From Diplonema japonicum (lineage: Eukaryota > Euglenozoa > Diplonemea > Diplonemida > Diplonemidae), in NCBI GenBank assembly GCA_964019335.1, contig OZ025662.1:716224-780223 (forward strand): a stretch of 64,000 bases of DNA. Reading direction: 5' to 3'. The notes beneath the pieces were generated by a model, which was given only the letters and a program-made list of their open reading frames with translations, was not told the origin of the DNA and made no database searches. A program made the translations under genes and the position numbers. The stretch's first letter is position 1, and each line of letters starts with the position of its first letter. Below are positions 45,117 through 53,807 of this stretch, piece by piece.

Positions 45117-46826
45117 ATGGCCGAGGTGCGACGCCTCGATGTAGAAGCCTCCCTGGCAGCGGCATCTGCTGCTTCTGCCGGCCAGTTGGAGGAGATGAGC
45201 AGGTGTTTAGAGGGTGCGTACGCCAAGATCGAAGCACTACAGCACCAGACACGAATACTAAATGAAGAAGCCAACGTACTGAGTGAGGAAAACGATAGAT
45301 TGACACAGCTGGTGAGTGAGAGGGACGAAACCGTACACGTGTTGCGGGAACAGGTCCAGGAATTGGGGAACACTGTTGTTCAGCTGGAGAACGAAAGACA
45401 GAACAACGATTTCTCAGCTCACGTATGTCACCCATTAGTAATGACTCCTTGCAGATGCTCTCGGTTGATCAGGCGATGCAGAACAGAACGTACCAGAGAT
45501 TAAAGAGAGGAATGCCTCAGAAGTCAGCATCTCCTGTGCAGCATGCAAAACAGAGAGAGCCGAGGGAGCCAACGTTGTCACCCGAGCCAGTACGGTTGGC
45601 GCAAACGAGGGCACACGTTCAAATGCAAGCACCCAGGCACGTCGATGATGGGCCTGAAGACGCGAACAAGCTACGCCAGCAACGTGAGAAGTTAGTTGTC
45701 CTCCAACAAGAGGGCATGGTATGTTTACATATCACATCACCTTCACAGCTTGGGCTGGATACAGCCATCACGACCATTGAAGCTAAGCTGGATGCATCCA
45801 TCGCTGAGACACGACACATCTCCCTGCAGTCTTCGGCGCAGCGGCCTTATTACCCACCCGTAGGGTAGGTATCGCGTTCTCTTTTCTTGAGCTTCTTGCA
45901 GCACCATCAGGAAAAAGAAATGCATGATCGAAGTTTTTAACCGATGGAAGGAGCACACGCGCGAGCAGAAGCTGCAGCGCCTTGCGAATTCGCATATCAA
46001 GCGGTACTGGGACAAGCTCTTCGTGTACTACAAGCAGCGTGTAACTTCGAGTATCTACCAAGGCTGCAGCACATCGCATCCTTTTGTATCTTCTTGTATT
46101 GAAACATATCTCGTTTTTTAAGTTGTTCCCTCCTTTCTGCATGGCCAGCACGTGCAGCAATACAATAAAATGAGCGAGTGTCCATATGTCAAAGAGAGCG
46201 GAAAGTGCCCGGTGCCCACGTGCCCGGTGTGCAAGGCAAACAAAGAGGTATGAGTTATACTGTGTGTAACTGTTAACACAGGAGGTGAGTGACAGGGCAA
46301 AGGAAAAGGCGGATAAAGCGAAGGAGGAGGGGAACCAGGCCTTCAAGGCAGAGGATTTCAAACTGGCCCTGCGCCACTACACTTTAGCTGTGAACCTCGT
46401 GCCAAACAGCCACGTGTTCAGATCCAATCGGTCCGCGGCGTACTGCGGTTTGGGGCAGTACAAAGAAGCGCTAGACGACGCACAGAAAACCATTGAGCTG
46501 AACCCTTCATGGGCAAAGGGCTACAGCAGAGCGGGGTTTGCATTCAGGGTATGCGAACGAGTGATCAATAAAGCATCGTTAGGGACTGAGATACTACCAC
46601 TTGTCTGCAGAGGCCTATTCCAAGGCTATCGAGATGGGCGAGGTATGTAGGTCATCGAATGCAATAAACACAGAACAATGAAAAGACCACGTCATCTTTA
46701 GCAGAGGTGCAAAAGTTGGCAAAAGATTCTGGATACACCAGGAGCGACGAGGCAAAGAACCTTGCAGCGGAGCAGGATGCGGAGAAACAGGCAGCCATGG
46801 CTGAGATGGGTTGCTGTGTGATGTAG
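45117..46826 (+). CDS. Coiled-coil / TPR protein with C-terminal CaaX-like motif
   Basis: Eight exons (45117-45422, 45455-45718, 45749-45864, 45902-46085, 46149-46247, 46282-46548, 46613-46642, 46707-46826) join in frame to 461 aa. The N-terminal 100 residues form a coiled coil. A Pro/Gln-rich linker and a basic helix (FNRWKEHTREQKL) follow. A short Cys-containing segment (CPVPTCPVCK) could bind metal. Then comes a TPR block of the STIP1/SGT type (KAKEEGNQAFKAEDFKLALR, SNRSAAYCGLGQYKEALDDA). The protein ends GCCVM, a possible prenylation box. Before exons 7 and 8 the frame requires the second AG of a GCAGAG acceptor. The 30-nt intron at 45719-45748 is in frame without a stop. The 3' part is copied at 47547. 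Confidence 0.75.
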
Positions 46827-47546
46827 AAGTAGAGTAGACAGTGTTTTTGATGATAAGACTGGTTACACTTTCAGGCATCATAGGAACATGCACACACAAC
46901 ATGTTCGGCAATGCTAGTGATGGTGGCACTGGGTGTCTCTTCAGCTACGATGGTGACGTGAAGCCTGACATTGTGGAGAAGCTGTACGATCTTGCGCAGC
47001 TGCGGGCAGCCGGGCTGCTGTCGGAGAGTGAGTTTCAAGCCGCAAAAAAGAAGATCTTAGACAGAACGCGAAGAGCGTCTTCGAAATCAGATAAGCAGCA
47101 CATGAGGATGTCACCTGAGGCACCGATGCCGGCTTTACGAGAAGGAGATGTACAAGAATTATCCCCAGCCACTCATACGAGGGAGCCCGCTCCTGTCACT
47201 ATTCATGATCTTCAGACCTACCAACGAGCTGAGTCAGAAGTCGTGCAACGGGAACCATCGGCAGAGCAAGAAACTGCTCTGTTCCTGCAAAAGATGCATC
47301 GGCCCCCACCCTCGCCTCCGTTGCTAATGGTTTCTGCACCTCCGAAAGAAGCGCAATTCAAAGCAGCGACGAACGGCGTTGTCTCCTTTCCAAGTGACAC
47401 GTCGGTCCCTACATCGTCCAAGATATGCGTCCCGACGCCTGTGGCCATGCCCTACCCAGCCCCTCGTGTTCTCACGCTGCAGGAGTTCAAGCGTAAAGAG
47501 CAGCAGGACAGGCGTGGCAGCCTTGAGGAACAGCAAGAGTTTAAAG
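46474..47546 (+). repeat. 1073-bp tandem duplication, unit 1
   Basis: This block and 47547-48619 show no difference that I could find, and the translated frames inside are identical. The unit runs from within exon 6 of the TPR gene to the middle of the SHOCT gene. The junction has GGAC-level microhomology. Confidence 0.9.
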
Positions 47547-47569
47547 GACGACGCACAGAAAACCATTGA
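46901..47569 (+). pseudogene. Truncated upstream copy of the SHOCT-domain gene
   Basis: Identical to the first 216 or so codons of the intact gene at 47974, including the SHOCT-like LYDLAQLRAAGLLSESEF. After EEQQEFKG it runs into the duplicated TPR sequence in a foreign frame and stops after RRTENH. It keeps its own AG acceptor at 46873-46874, so it could still be transcribed and spliced. Confidence 0.85.
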
Positions 47570-47899
47570 GCTGAACCCTTCATGGGCAAAGGGCTACAGC
47601 AGAGCGGGGTTTGCATTCAGGGTATGCGAACGAGTGATCAATAAAGCATCGTTAGGGACTGAGATACTACCACTTGTCTGCAGAGGCCTATTCCAAGGCT
47701 ATCGAGATGGGCGAGGTATGTAGGTCATCGAATGCAATAAACACAGAACAATGAAAAGACCACGTCATCTTTAGCAGAGGTGCAAAAGTTGGCAAAAGAT
47801 TCTGGATACACCAGGAGCGACGAGGCAAAGAACCTTGCAGCGGAGCAGGATGCGGAGAAACAGGCAGCCATGGCTGAGATGGGTTGCTGTGTGATGTAG
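47547..47899 (+). pseudogene. 5'-truncated copy of the coiled-coil/TPR gene
   Basis: Carries the end of exon 6 (to 47621), exon 7 (47686-47715) and exon 8 (47780-47899) of the TPR gene, including the GCCVM end. All upstream exons are missing. It has no start codon or acceptor of its own in the right place. Confidence 0.85.
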
Positions 47900-48619
47900 A
47901 AGTAGAGTAGACAGTGTTTTTGATGATAAGACTGGTTACACTTTCAGGCATCATAGGAACATGCACACACAACATGTTCGGCAATGCTAGTGATGGTGGC
48001 ACTGGGTGTCTCTTCAGCTACGATGGTGACGTGAAGCCTGACATTGTGGAGAAGCTGTACGATCTTGCGCAGCTGCGGGCAGCCGGGCTGCTGTCGGAGA
48101 GTGAGTTTCAAGCCGCAAAAAAGAAGATCTTAGACAGAACGCGAAGAGCGTCTTCGAAATCAGATAAGCAGCACATGAGGATGTCACCTGAGGCACCGAT
48201 GCCGGCTTTACGAGAAGGAGATGTACAAGAATTATCCCCAGCCACTCATACGAGGGAGCCCGCTCCTGTCACTATTCATGATCTTCAGACCTACCAACGA
48301 GCTGAGTCAGAAGTCGTGCAACGGGAACCATCGGCAGAGCAAGAAACTGCTCTGTTCCTGCAAAAGATGCATCGGCCCCCACCCTCGCCTCCGTTGCTAA
48401 TGGTTTCTGCACCTCCGAAAGAAGCGCAATTCAAAGCAGCGACGAACGGCGTTGTCTCCTTTCCAAGTGACACGTCGGTCCCTACATCGTCCAAGATATG
48501 CGTCCCGACGCCTGTGGCCATGCCCTACCCAGCCCCTCGTGTTCTCACGCTGCAGGAGTTCAAGCGTAAAGAGCAGCAGGACAGGCGTGGCAGCCTTGAG
48601 GAACAGCAAGAGTTTAAAG
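47547..48619 (+). repeat. 1073-bp tandem duplication, unit 2
   Basis: Second copy of 46474-47546, continuing at 48620 into the unique 3' half of the intact SHOCT gene. Confidence 0.9.
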
Positions 48620-49014
48620 GACAGCCATCTGATGTTCTTGTGAGGCACATCAGCATGAGGTCGGCAGGGTCTGTGCCATCTGTACGGCAAAGCCATCTCC
48701 GACGACCCTCCACCACACACCGCAAGTCTGCGGGTACACAGCGTCAGCCATCCCGAGCGCAGTCTGATCCTCCTGTGGCGTTCGCAGCACCTGTTAAACA
48801 GCTCGAGTCCTGTGCAGTGCAGACAGACCCGCCAATTGCATCACAAGAACGTATCGCGTTTGGAGAAGAGGCAGGTACTCTTTTCGATTCCTCACTCCCA
48901 TTTCCACCTTCCCTCCCCCCTGTTGTACCAGTCAGTGTTGATGCCTTGATTCAGGCGTCACATATCAATGTTCCTGAGAAGCACCTACCGAGGTCTGTTT
49001 CACCAAGACGTTGA
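47974..49014 (+). CDS. SHOCT-domain protein with long disordered tail (intact copy)
   Basis: A 346-aa single exon. Residues 20-50 (DIVEKLYDLAQLRAAGLL then SESEFQAAKKKIL) match the short SHOCT motif, a small helical pair often at protein ends. The rest is rich in Ser, Pro, Gln and Arg and probably disordered, with repeated QTDPP/QSDPP-like phrases near 48763-48830. ATG 47974 is the second ATG after the acceptor AG at 47946-47947; the first (47961) is out of frame and opens only a short peptide. The function is unknown. Confidence 0.75.
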   Translation: MFGNASDGGTGCLFSYDGDVKPDIVEKLYDLAQLRAAGLLSESEFQAAKKKILDRTRRASSKSDKQHMRMSPEAPMPALREGDVQELSPATHTREPAPVTIHDLQTYQRAESEVVQREPSAEQETALFLQKMHRPPPSPPLLMVSAPPKEAQFKAATNGVVSFPSDTSVPTSSKICVPTPVAMPYPAPRVLTLQEFKRKEQQDRRGSLEEQQEFKGQPSDVLVRHISMRSAGSVPSVRQSHLRRPSTTHRKSAGTQRQPSRAQSDPPVAFAAPVKQLESCAVQTDPPIASQERIAFGEEAGTLFDSSLPFPPSLPPVVPVSVDALIQASHINVPEKHLPRSVSPRR

Positions 49015-49061
49015 GTGTTCATTAACCGCTGCATACACCATCTTACTGTCACACAGGTAGT

Positions 49062-49785
49062 ATGAGTAATATTATAGATCCTGACGAAGATGTAGACCTC
49101 ATGTTCGATGAGTCAACAGAGCAATACACAGGAGAGCGGAGTAGTAATGGGAAGTACGAAGGTGAGGGACATTTGTTTTTTAAATATGGCGAATATAAAG
49201 GAACCTTTAGAGACGGGCAGTTTGAAGGACAAGGCAAGTTGACATTGAACACGGGAAACGTGTATGAGGGGGAATTCTGTAGAGGGAAGCAGAATGGCAA
49301 GGGTACTATGCGGTACGCGGATGGAAAGGTTTTTGTTGGGGAGGTGGCGAATGGAAGGCCGTTTAACTATGGGGAAGAGAAGACTGCAGAGTATGAGTAC
49401 AAAGGAGACTTCTATGACGGTGACTGGCACGGCTTCGGAGAGATTACGTACTTTGGAGAGCACCCAAAGGTATGTGTATTCACCAAATGATAATATTACT
49501 ACAGGCAGGGTGGAAGTACGTTGGAATGTGGGTGGGAGGTAAGTACCACGGAAATGGTACCTTATTTTCTCCAGCAAATATGCAGTGGGCGGGATGCTTC
49601 TCCCGAGGGCACCCCGAGAAGGTGCGCGTGACCCACGGGAACGAACAATGGCAGGAGTATTATCATCAAGGGAAGCTGGTAACAAAGGGTTCTGTAGGTA
49701 AGGTCACCACCAAGGTACTTCCTTTTTTTTGCCGTTGTCTGAATCAACGCAACACACACAGGACCGACGGAACACATATTCATAA
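49062..49785 (+). CDS. MORN-repeat protein
   Basis: Exons 49062-49469, 49505-49714 and 49762-49785 join to 213 aa. At least five MORN units are visible, for example YEGEGHLFFKYGEYKGTF, FEGQGKLTLNTGNVYEGEF, QNGKGTMRYADGKVFVGE, YDGDWHGFGEITYFG and YVGMWVGGKYHGNGT. MORN proteins in euglenozoans commonly sit in cytoskeletal collars and flagellar-pocket structures, so a cortical role is a reasonable guess. The ATG follows a CACACAG acceptor at 49054-49055. The last exon of eight codons (DRRNTYS-stop) is the weakest part. Confidence 0.87.
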
Positions 49786-50533
49786 TAAGACGCTATTTGT
49801 TATGTCTGTGGAGACTTTTTAAATGGGGGTCGTTTTTGTATCGCTGGCGCAAATTGATTTATTTGTTTTCTGATGCTTTTTTTGAGAACAAGGGAGCGTC
49901 TCACAAAGACTTCCTTTAGCTCATATATATATATTTTTTCTTCTTTCTTTTTTGAAACCGGAGGACTAGCTGCTGAGCGCGTACGCGGACCTTAAATGTT
50001 TGTTTTATTTTATTAAACAGTGACAACTCCCCCTGCACCCTGAAACTTTATCGAATTTTGTTTTTTTTTACCCTTCTAGGACTTTTTTTTCTTCTCCGGC
50101 TTGTACAAACAGCAACAGTCGCCGACTCTTTTTTTTCTTTTTTTGCTCATTTTTGGGGTCTATGAATGAAATCGAGTAGAACCGGGAAAATAATTTTCCT
50201 CGAATAAGATTTCACTCCTAAACAAAACTACTAAAACCACTAGTTTCATAAGAAGTCAAAGGGTAAAGGGGCGGCGCACCTTCGCAAACTTCGGTTACGA
50301 AGTTAGCGGGCAATGGTCCCTGATGGCACATACCTGACTCTAATCTATCCTTTTTATCCCCTTCCGTTTCCTCGAGTTCGACCGTCTTCTGATGTCAGCA
50401 GCAACAATAGGAACACGACAGTCGAGCACCAGGTGCAAATGCTCTTACGAAAGTTAACCAAACGCGTGCAGAAACGACCCTCATTTGCTATTTGTTTTAG
50501 CGACTGCAGTATTTCTTTAAAACAGGTTTGAAT
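49786..50533. other. intergenic with type A dispersed repeat
   Basis: No gene supported. It contains T tracts, the type A hairpin repeat at 49884, and a pyrimidine tract and AG at 50525-50526 serving the sialidase gene. Confidence 0.55.
49884..49931 (+). repeat. hairpin-containing dispersed repeat, type A copy 3
   Basis: GAGAACAAGGGAGCGTCTC then ACAAAGACTTCCTTTAGCTC and an uninterrupted ATATATATAT tail. It represents the empty-site form of the copy carrying the TIR element at 20729. Confidence 0.8.
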
Positions 50534-51805
50534 ATGGTGCTGAATATTTTAGCTGCTGCTGCCGCTGTTGCGATCATTCCGCAGTGCCAGACAGCTCTCG
50601 ATGCGTGGTGCAACTCGGATGTTTCATGCCTCCATGCCATGCCTGCCGGCGCCACGCTTTACGCCAGGAACAGCACCGCTGAAGGTAGCGGCACCTCAGA
50701 GTACAGATGCTACACGGCAGCGTCATTGTCGCCTGACAAGCGTCATTATAGCAACGGGACGCAATATTGCTCAAGGAATTCTCAACTGACTGCACAGCTG
50801 CAAGGGTGTGAAATAGGCACTAAGTACACCGAGGTTTTTGTTCCCAATGAGCTTGGCTATCCGTGCATCCGTATCCCTGCCATTATGAAAACATCCACAA
50901 ACAGGTTGTTGGCATTTGCGGAATGCAGGAACTTCACAGGTGATGGCTGCGAACCAGTCACCCACACCTCGCACCTTAACAGGAACCGCGACATCTGCGG
51001 GAAATACAGCGATGATCTCGGAAAGACATGGTCCCCTCTGAGGACTCTCTGGAAAGGGGCGATGCAGCCGGCCCCTGTCTGGAGCGACCTGCTGAACGCC
51101 ACAGTCATGCAGTTCAACGACCTTGAAGATAACATCTACCAGTCAGTTTCTAGTGACAATGGGCGCACCTGGTCTGACCGTCAGCAGGTGTACGGCGTCG
51201 TGAAATCTATGGTCGGGCCTGGCGTTGGTCTCCAACTGAAGCAAAGCAATAACAGACTCATGTTCATCGGCCACCAAGGTGCGTACACGTTCGACACTGT
51301 GTGGTACAGCAACGACGGCAAGACCTACAACCAAAGCACCGTCAGCATGATCCACATGGATGAGGCCCAGCTCGTGGAGCTGCCGAGTGGTATCGTTGTT
51401 GCCAACATGAGAAACGACCACATCACCGAGTGCAAGTGCAGGGCCACCTCGTATTCCACTGATGGCGGCCGCACCTTTTCTAAGCTTACATACGACCCGA
51501 CGCTGACCTCACCCATCTGCCAGGCTACTATCATTACGACGAAAAGTGGGAAAGTCGTCTTCGCTAACCCAGCTTCCACCACAAGCCGAACCACAGGTAC
51601 TGTGAGGGTGGGTGTAGAAGGTTCTCAGCCTGGTCAGATCTTGTGGCAGTCGAGCAAGCTCATCTGGCAGGCCGAGTATGGATATAGCTGCCTTACGAGA
51701 CTTGCTGCTGATACTCAGGTTGGTTTATTATGGGAGACATCAGGACCTCAATGCACTGGCACTGGTGCCAGCTGCCGGACTGTGTTCTCTGTTGTGAACG
51801 TGTAG
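50534..51805 (+). CDS. Secreted sialidase-like protein (GH33-type)
   Basis: A 423-aa single exon with an N-terminal hydrophobic signal (MVLNILAAAAAVAIIP). A CIRIPAIM segment (about residue 111) provides the RIP-motif arginine expected to bind the sialate carboxylate. Asp-box motifs recur: SDDLGKTWS, SSDNGRTWSD, YSNDGKTYN and STDGGRTFS. The segment YGYSCLTRL near the end fits the catalytic Tyr region. No membrane anchor or GPI tail is visible, so it is likely secreted or lumenal. ATG 50534 is used because the open frame's earlier TTG is not a start. An active enzyme is likely but other exo-glycosidase specificities are possible. Confidence 0.87.
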   Translation: MVLNILAAAAAVAIIPQCQTALDAWCNSDVSCLHAMPAGATLYARNSTAEGSGTSEYRCYTAASLSPDKRHYSNGTQYCSRNSQLTAQLQGCEIGTKYTEVFVPNELGYPCIRIPAIMKTSTNRLLAFAECRNFTGDGCEPVTHTSHLNRNRDICGKYSDDLGKTWSPLRTLWKGAMQPAPVWSDLLNATVMQFNDLEDNIYQSVSSDNGRTWSDRQQVYGVVKSMVGPGVGLQLKQSNNRLMFIGHQGAYTFDTVWYSNDGKTYNQSTVSMIHMDEAQLVELPSGIVVANMRNDHITECKCRATSYSTDGGRTFSKLTYDPTLTSPICQATIITTKSGKVVFANPASTTSRTTGTVRVGVEGSQPGQILWQSSKLIWQAEYGYSCLTRLAADTQVGLLWETSGPQCTGTGASCRTVFSVVNV

Positions 51806-51997
51806 TTTGAAATTGATATGATAAACGTTTCGTGCGTGCTTATCCCTGCCCTGCTAGGGATCATATGGTTGGCAAGTAAGGAATATCAGGTCTTACTCTC
51901 CGTTCCCCCTCCCTTTTTATAGACAGTAGCTTTACTGCTGTCGTTGCCCATGTTAAATGTTATTTCGTTAATTTAGTTTTATTGATCCTCTCAGAAC

Positions 51998-53746
51998 ATG
52001 ACTAGTGGTGCAGCGAGTGCCAATGCAAAGGGTATGTTCCACCGTGTGGTTCAGCTTGTAGTGCCTATGTACACTGAGGCCAACCCTTATAGGGGGAGGG
52101 TTGTGCTCTGGACATGTGGGTGTCTAGTTTTAGTGTTTGTTGAGGGGTGGGTGAATGTTGCTTTCAGCAATGCTCAGAGAGACTTCACAAATGCAATGAG
52201 CGAGCGGGATGAGGGGCGTTTCTGGCAGGCAATTAACAGATTCGGGTACCTGTTGTTCATGGCTGCGTTTGTTTTCGCATTGGGCAGCATGGCTCAGCAG
52301 AGGATATGCCTTGAGTGGCGCTCGTCCCTGACGCAAGACTGCCTCAAGTCATACTTCACAGACATCTCTTTCTACAGCGCGAGCATTCTGAAACAAGACA
52401 TCGACAACCCAGGGCAACGTATAGTGGACGATGCCAGATTATGTAGCGAGGAGGGGGTTATGCTTGTATCCACTGTGATTGAGAAGTTCATAAACATCTT
52501 CTCCTTTGTGTACATCTTGTACACCATCTCACCGGGGCTTGTGTGTTTCGTTGTCCTCTACTCTGCGTTGGCCACATACACTTCGTCTTATTTATTCTCG
52601 GCAAAGATCAAAACGCTGCAGCATTCGATGGCCAAGATGGAAGCAAGCTTGCGTCATTTTCTCATTCACATCTATCACTACAGAGAAGAGGTCGCATTCT
52701 GTGGCGGTGGTGAACGTGAGCTTTGCGCTGTCAGCAGTGCCTATGATGAGTTGGGCAACACAGTGCTTGCTCAGCAGCACGTGCACACCTTGATTGAAGG
52801 GTTCCGTAGATGTTTTTCGTACCTCACAGTGCTGCTGCCATACGCAGTCACTGCAGAAAGATACTTCAGCGGCGCTATGACCTTCGGCGAAGTGACGCAA
52901 GTGGGAACCTCATTCTACCATATCAGATCTGGTTTAGGTATTGCTGTTAGCAAATTGGAGAGTTTGCACTCCATAAACACACACTTTGAGAGACTTGGTT
53001 CTCTGCTCGACGCTCTTGAGGAGTCCAGAACAGAATACAGCCTGCAAGCTGCCATTCCTAGCAAGACAATTACCGTAACCCAAGGGGACACGTTAGAGGT
53101 GAGCAACTTAACTATCAAAGTGCCAGGAAGTCCAGGCGGAACTGTGTGCAAGAATCTGTCATTCACTTTGACAAGGGGTATGCGCATTCTCATTCAAGGC
53201 CCAAATGGTTGCGGGAAAACGAGCTTGTTCCGTGCTATTTGTGGACTGTTCAAAAATGGTTCGGGCACGGTCCAGGTGCCTGACAAGATGTTTGTTGTCC
53301 CCCAGCGGACCTACTTGCCGATCGGGTCTGGTCTTAGGGAGCAGCTGTGGTACCCCCACTTGTGTGACCCCTCATGTGATGCCACTCTTGTAGACGTGCT
53401 GCATAAGGTGGGGTTGGGCGGGCTGACGACGCGCACTGGAGGGTGGGACACGCAAATGGACCTTTCCTCAGTGCTCAGTCCAGGCGAGCAACAGCGCCTT
53501 GGGTTTGCTCGTATGTTACGCTGCAGGCCACGTGTGGCACTTCTTGATGAAGCCACTTCTGCTGTTGACGAGAAGTCAGAAGCACTGTTGTACAACACTC
53601 TCATCAAGACTGTCCCAACCTTCATCTCCATAGGGCACCGAAAAAGCCTCCTTCAGTATCACTCGCACGTCCTCAGCTGCACTGACGGCTCTGAGTGGCG
53701 TTTGCTCACCACAGAAGCGTTGCAACGATTGGAAAAAGAGACTTAA
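51998..53746 (+). CDS. ABC half-transporter, ABCD/SbmA-like
   Basis: A 582-aa single exon with an N-terminal membrane domain of the ABC_membrane_2 type and a C-terminal nucleotide-binding domain. Walker A is GPNGCGKTS (about residue 401), the signature is LSPGEQQRLGFAR (about 493) and Walker B is RVALLDEATSAVD (about 511), all intact. A switch His lies in SIGHRKSL. The layout matches peroxisomal ABCD transporters and bacterial SbmA/YddA-type proteins. No peroxisomal or mitochondrial targeting is obvious from sequence. It would work as a dimer. Confidence 0.9.
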   Translation: MTSGAASANAKGMFHRVVQLVVPMYTEANPYRGRVVLWTCGCLVLVFVEGWVNVAFSNAQRDFTNAMSERDEGRFWQAINRFGYLLFMAAFVFALGSMAQQRICLEWRSSLTQDCLKSYFTDISFYSASILKQDIDNPGQRIVDDARLCSEEGVMLVSTVIEKFINIFSFVYILYTISPGLVCFVVLYSALATYTSSYLFSAKIKTLQHSMAKMEASLRHFLIHIYHYREEVAFCGGGERELCAVSSAYDELGNTVLAQQHVHTLIEGFRRCFSYLTVLLPYAVTAERYFSGAMTFGEVTQVGTSFYHIRSGLGIAVSKLESLHSINTHFERLGSLLDALEESRTEYSLQAAIPSKTITVTQGDTLEVSNLTIKVPGSPGGTVCKNLSFTLTRGMRILIQGPNGCGKTSLFRAICGLFKNGSGTVQVPDKMFVVPQRTYLPIGSGLREQLWYPHLCDPSCDATLVDVLHKVGLGGLTTRTGGWDTQMDLSSVLSPGEQQRLGFARMLRCRPRVALLDEATSAVDEKSEALLYNTLIKTVPTFISIGHRKSLLQYHSHVLSCTDGSEWRLLTTEALQRLEKET

Positions 53747-53807
53747 GTACCCCTTTTTATTTTATCCTTTGCAATCTTCATGTCATCACAGTTGCACATG
53801 TCAGAAA

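Noticed and set aside
46888-46917. First ATG of the SHOCT gene leader as the true start
   Set aside because: It opens a ten-codon frame that stops. The next ATG, 13 nt on, opens the long conserved frame.
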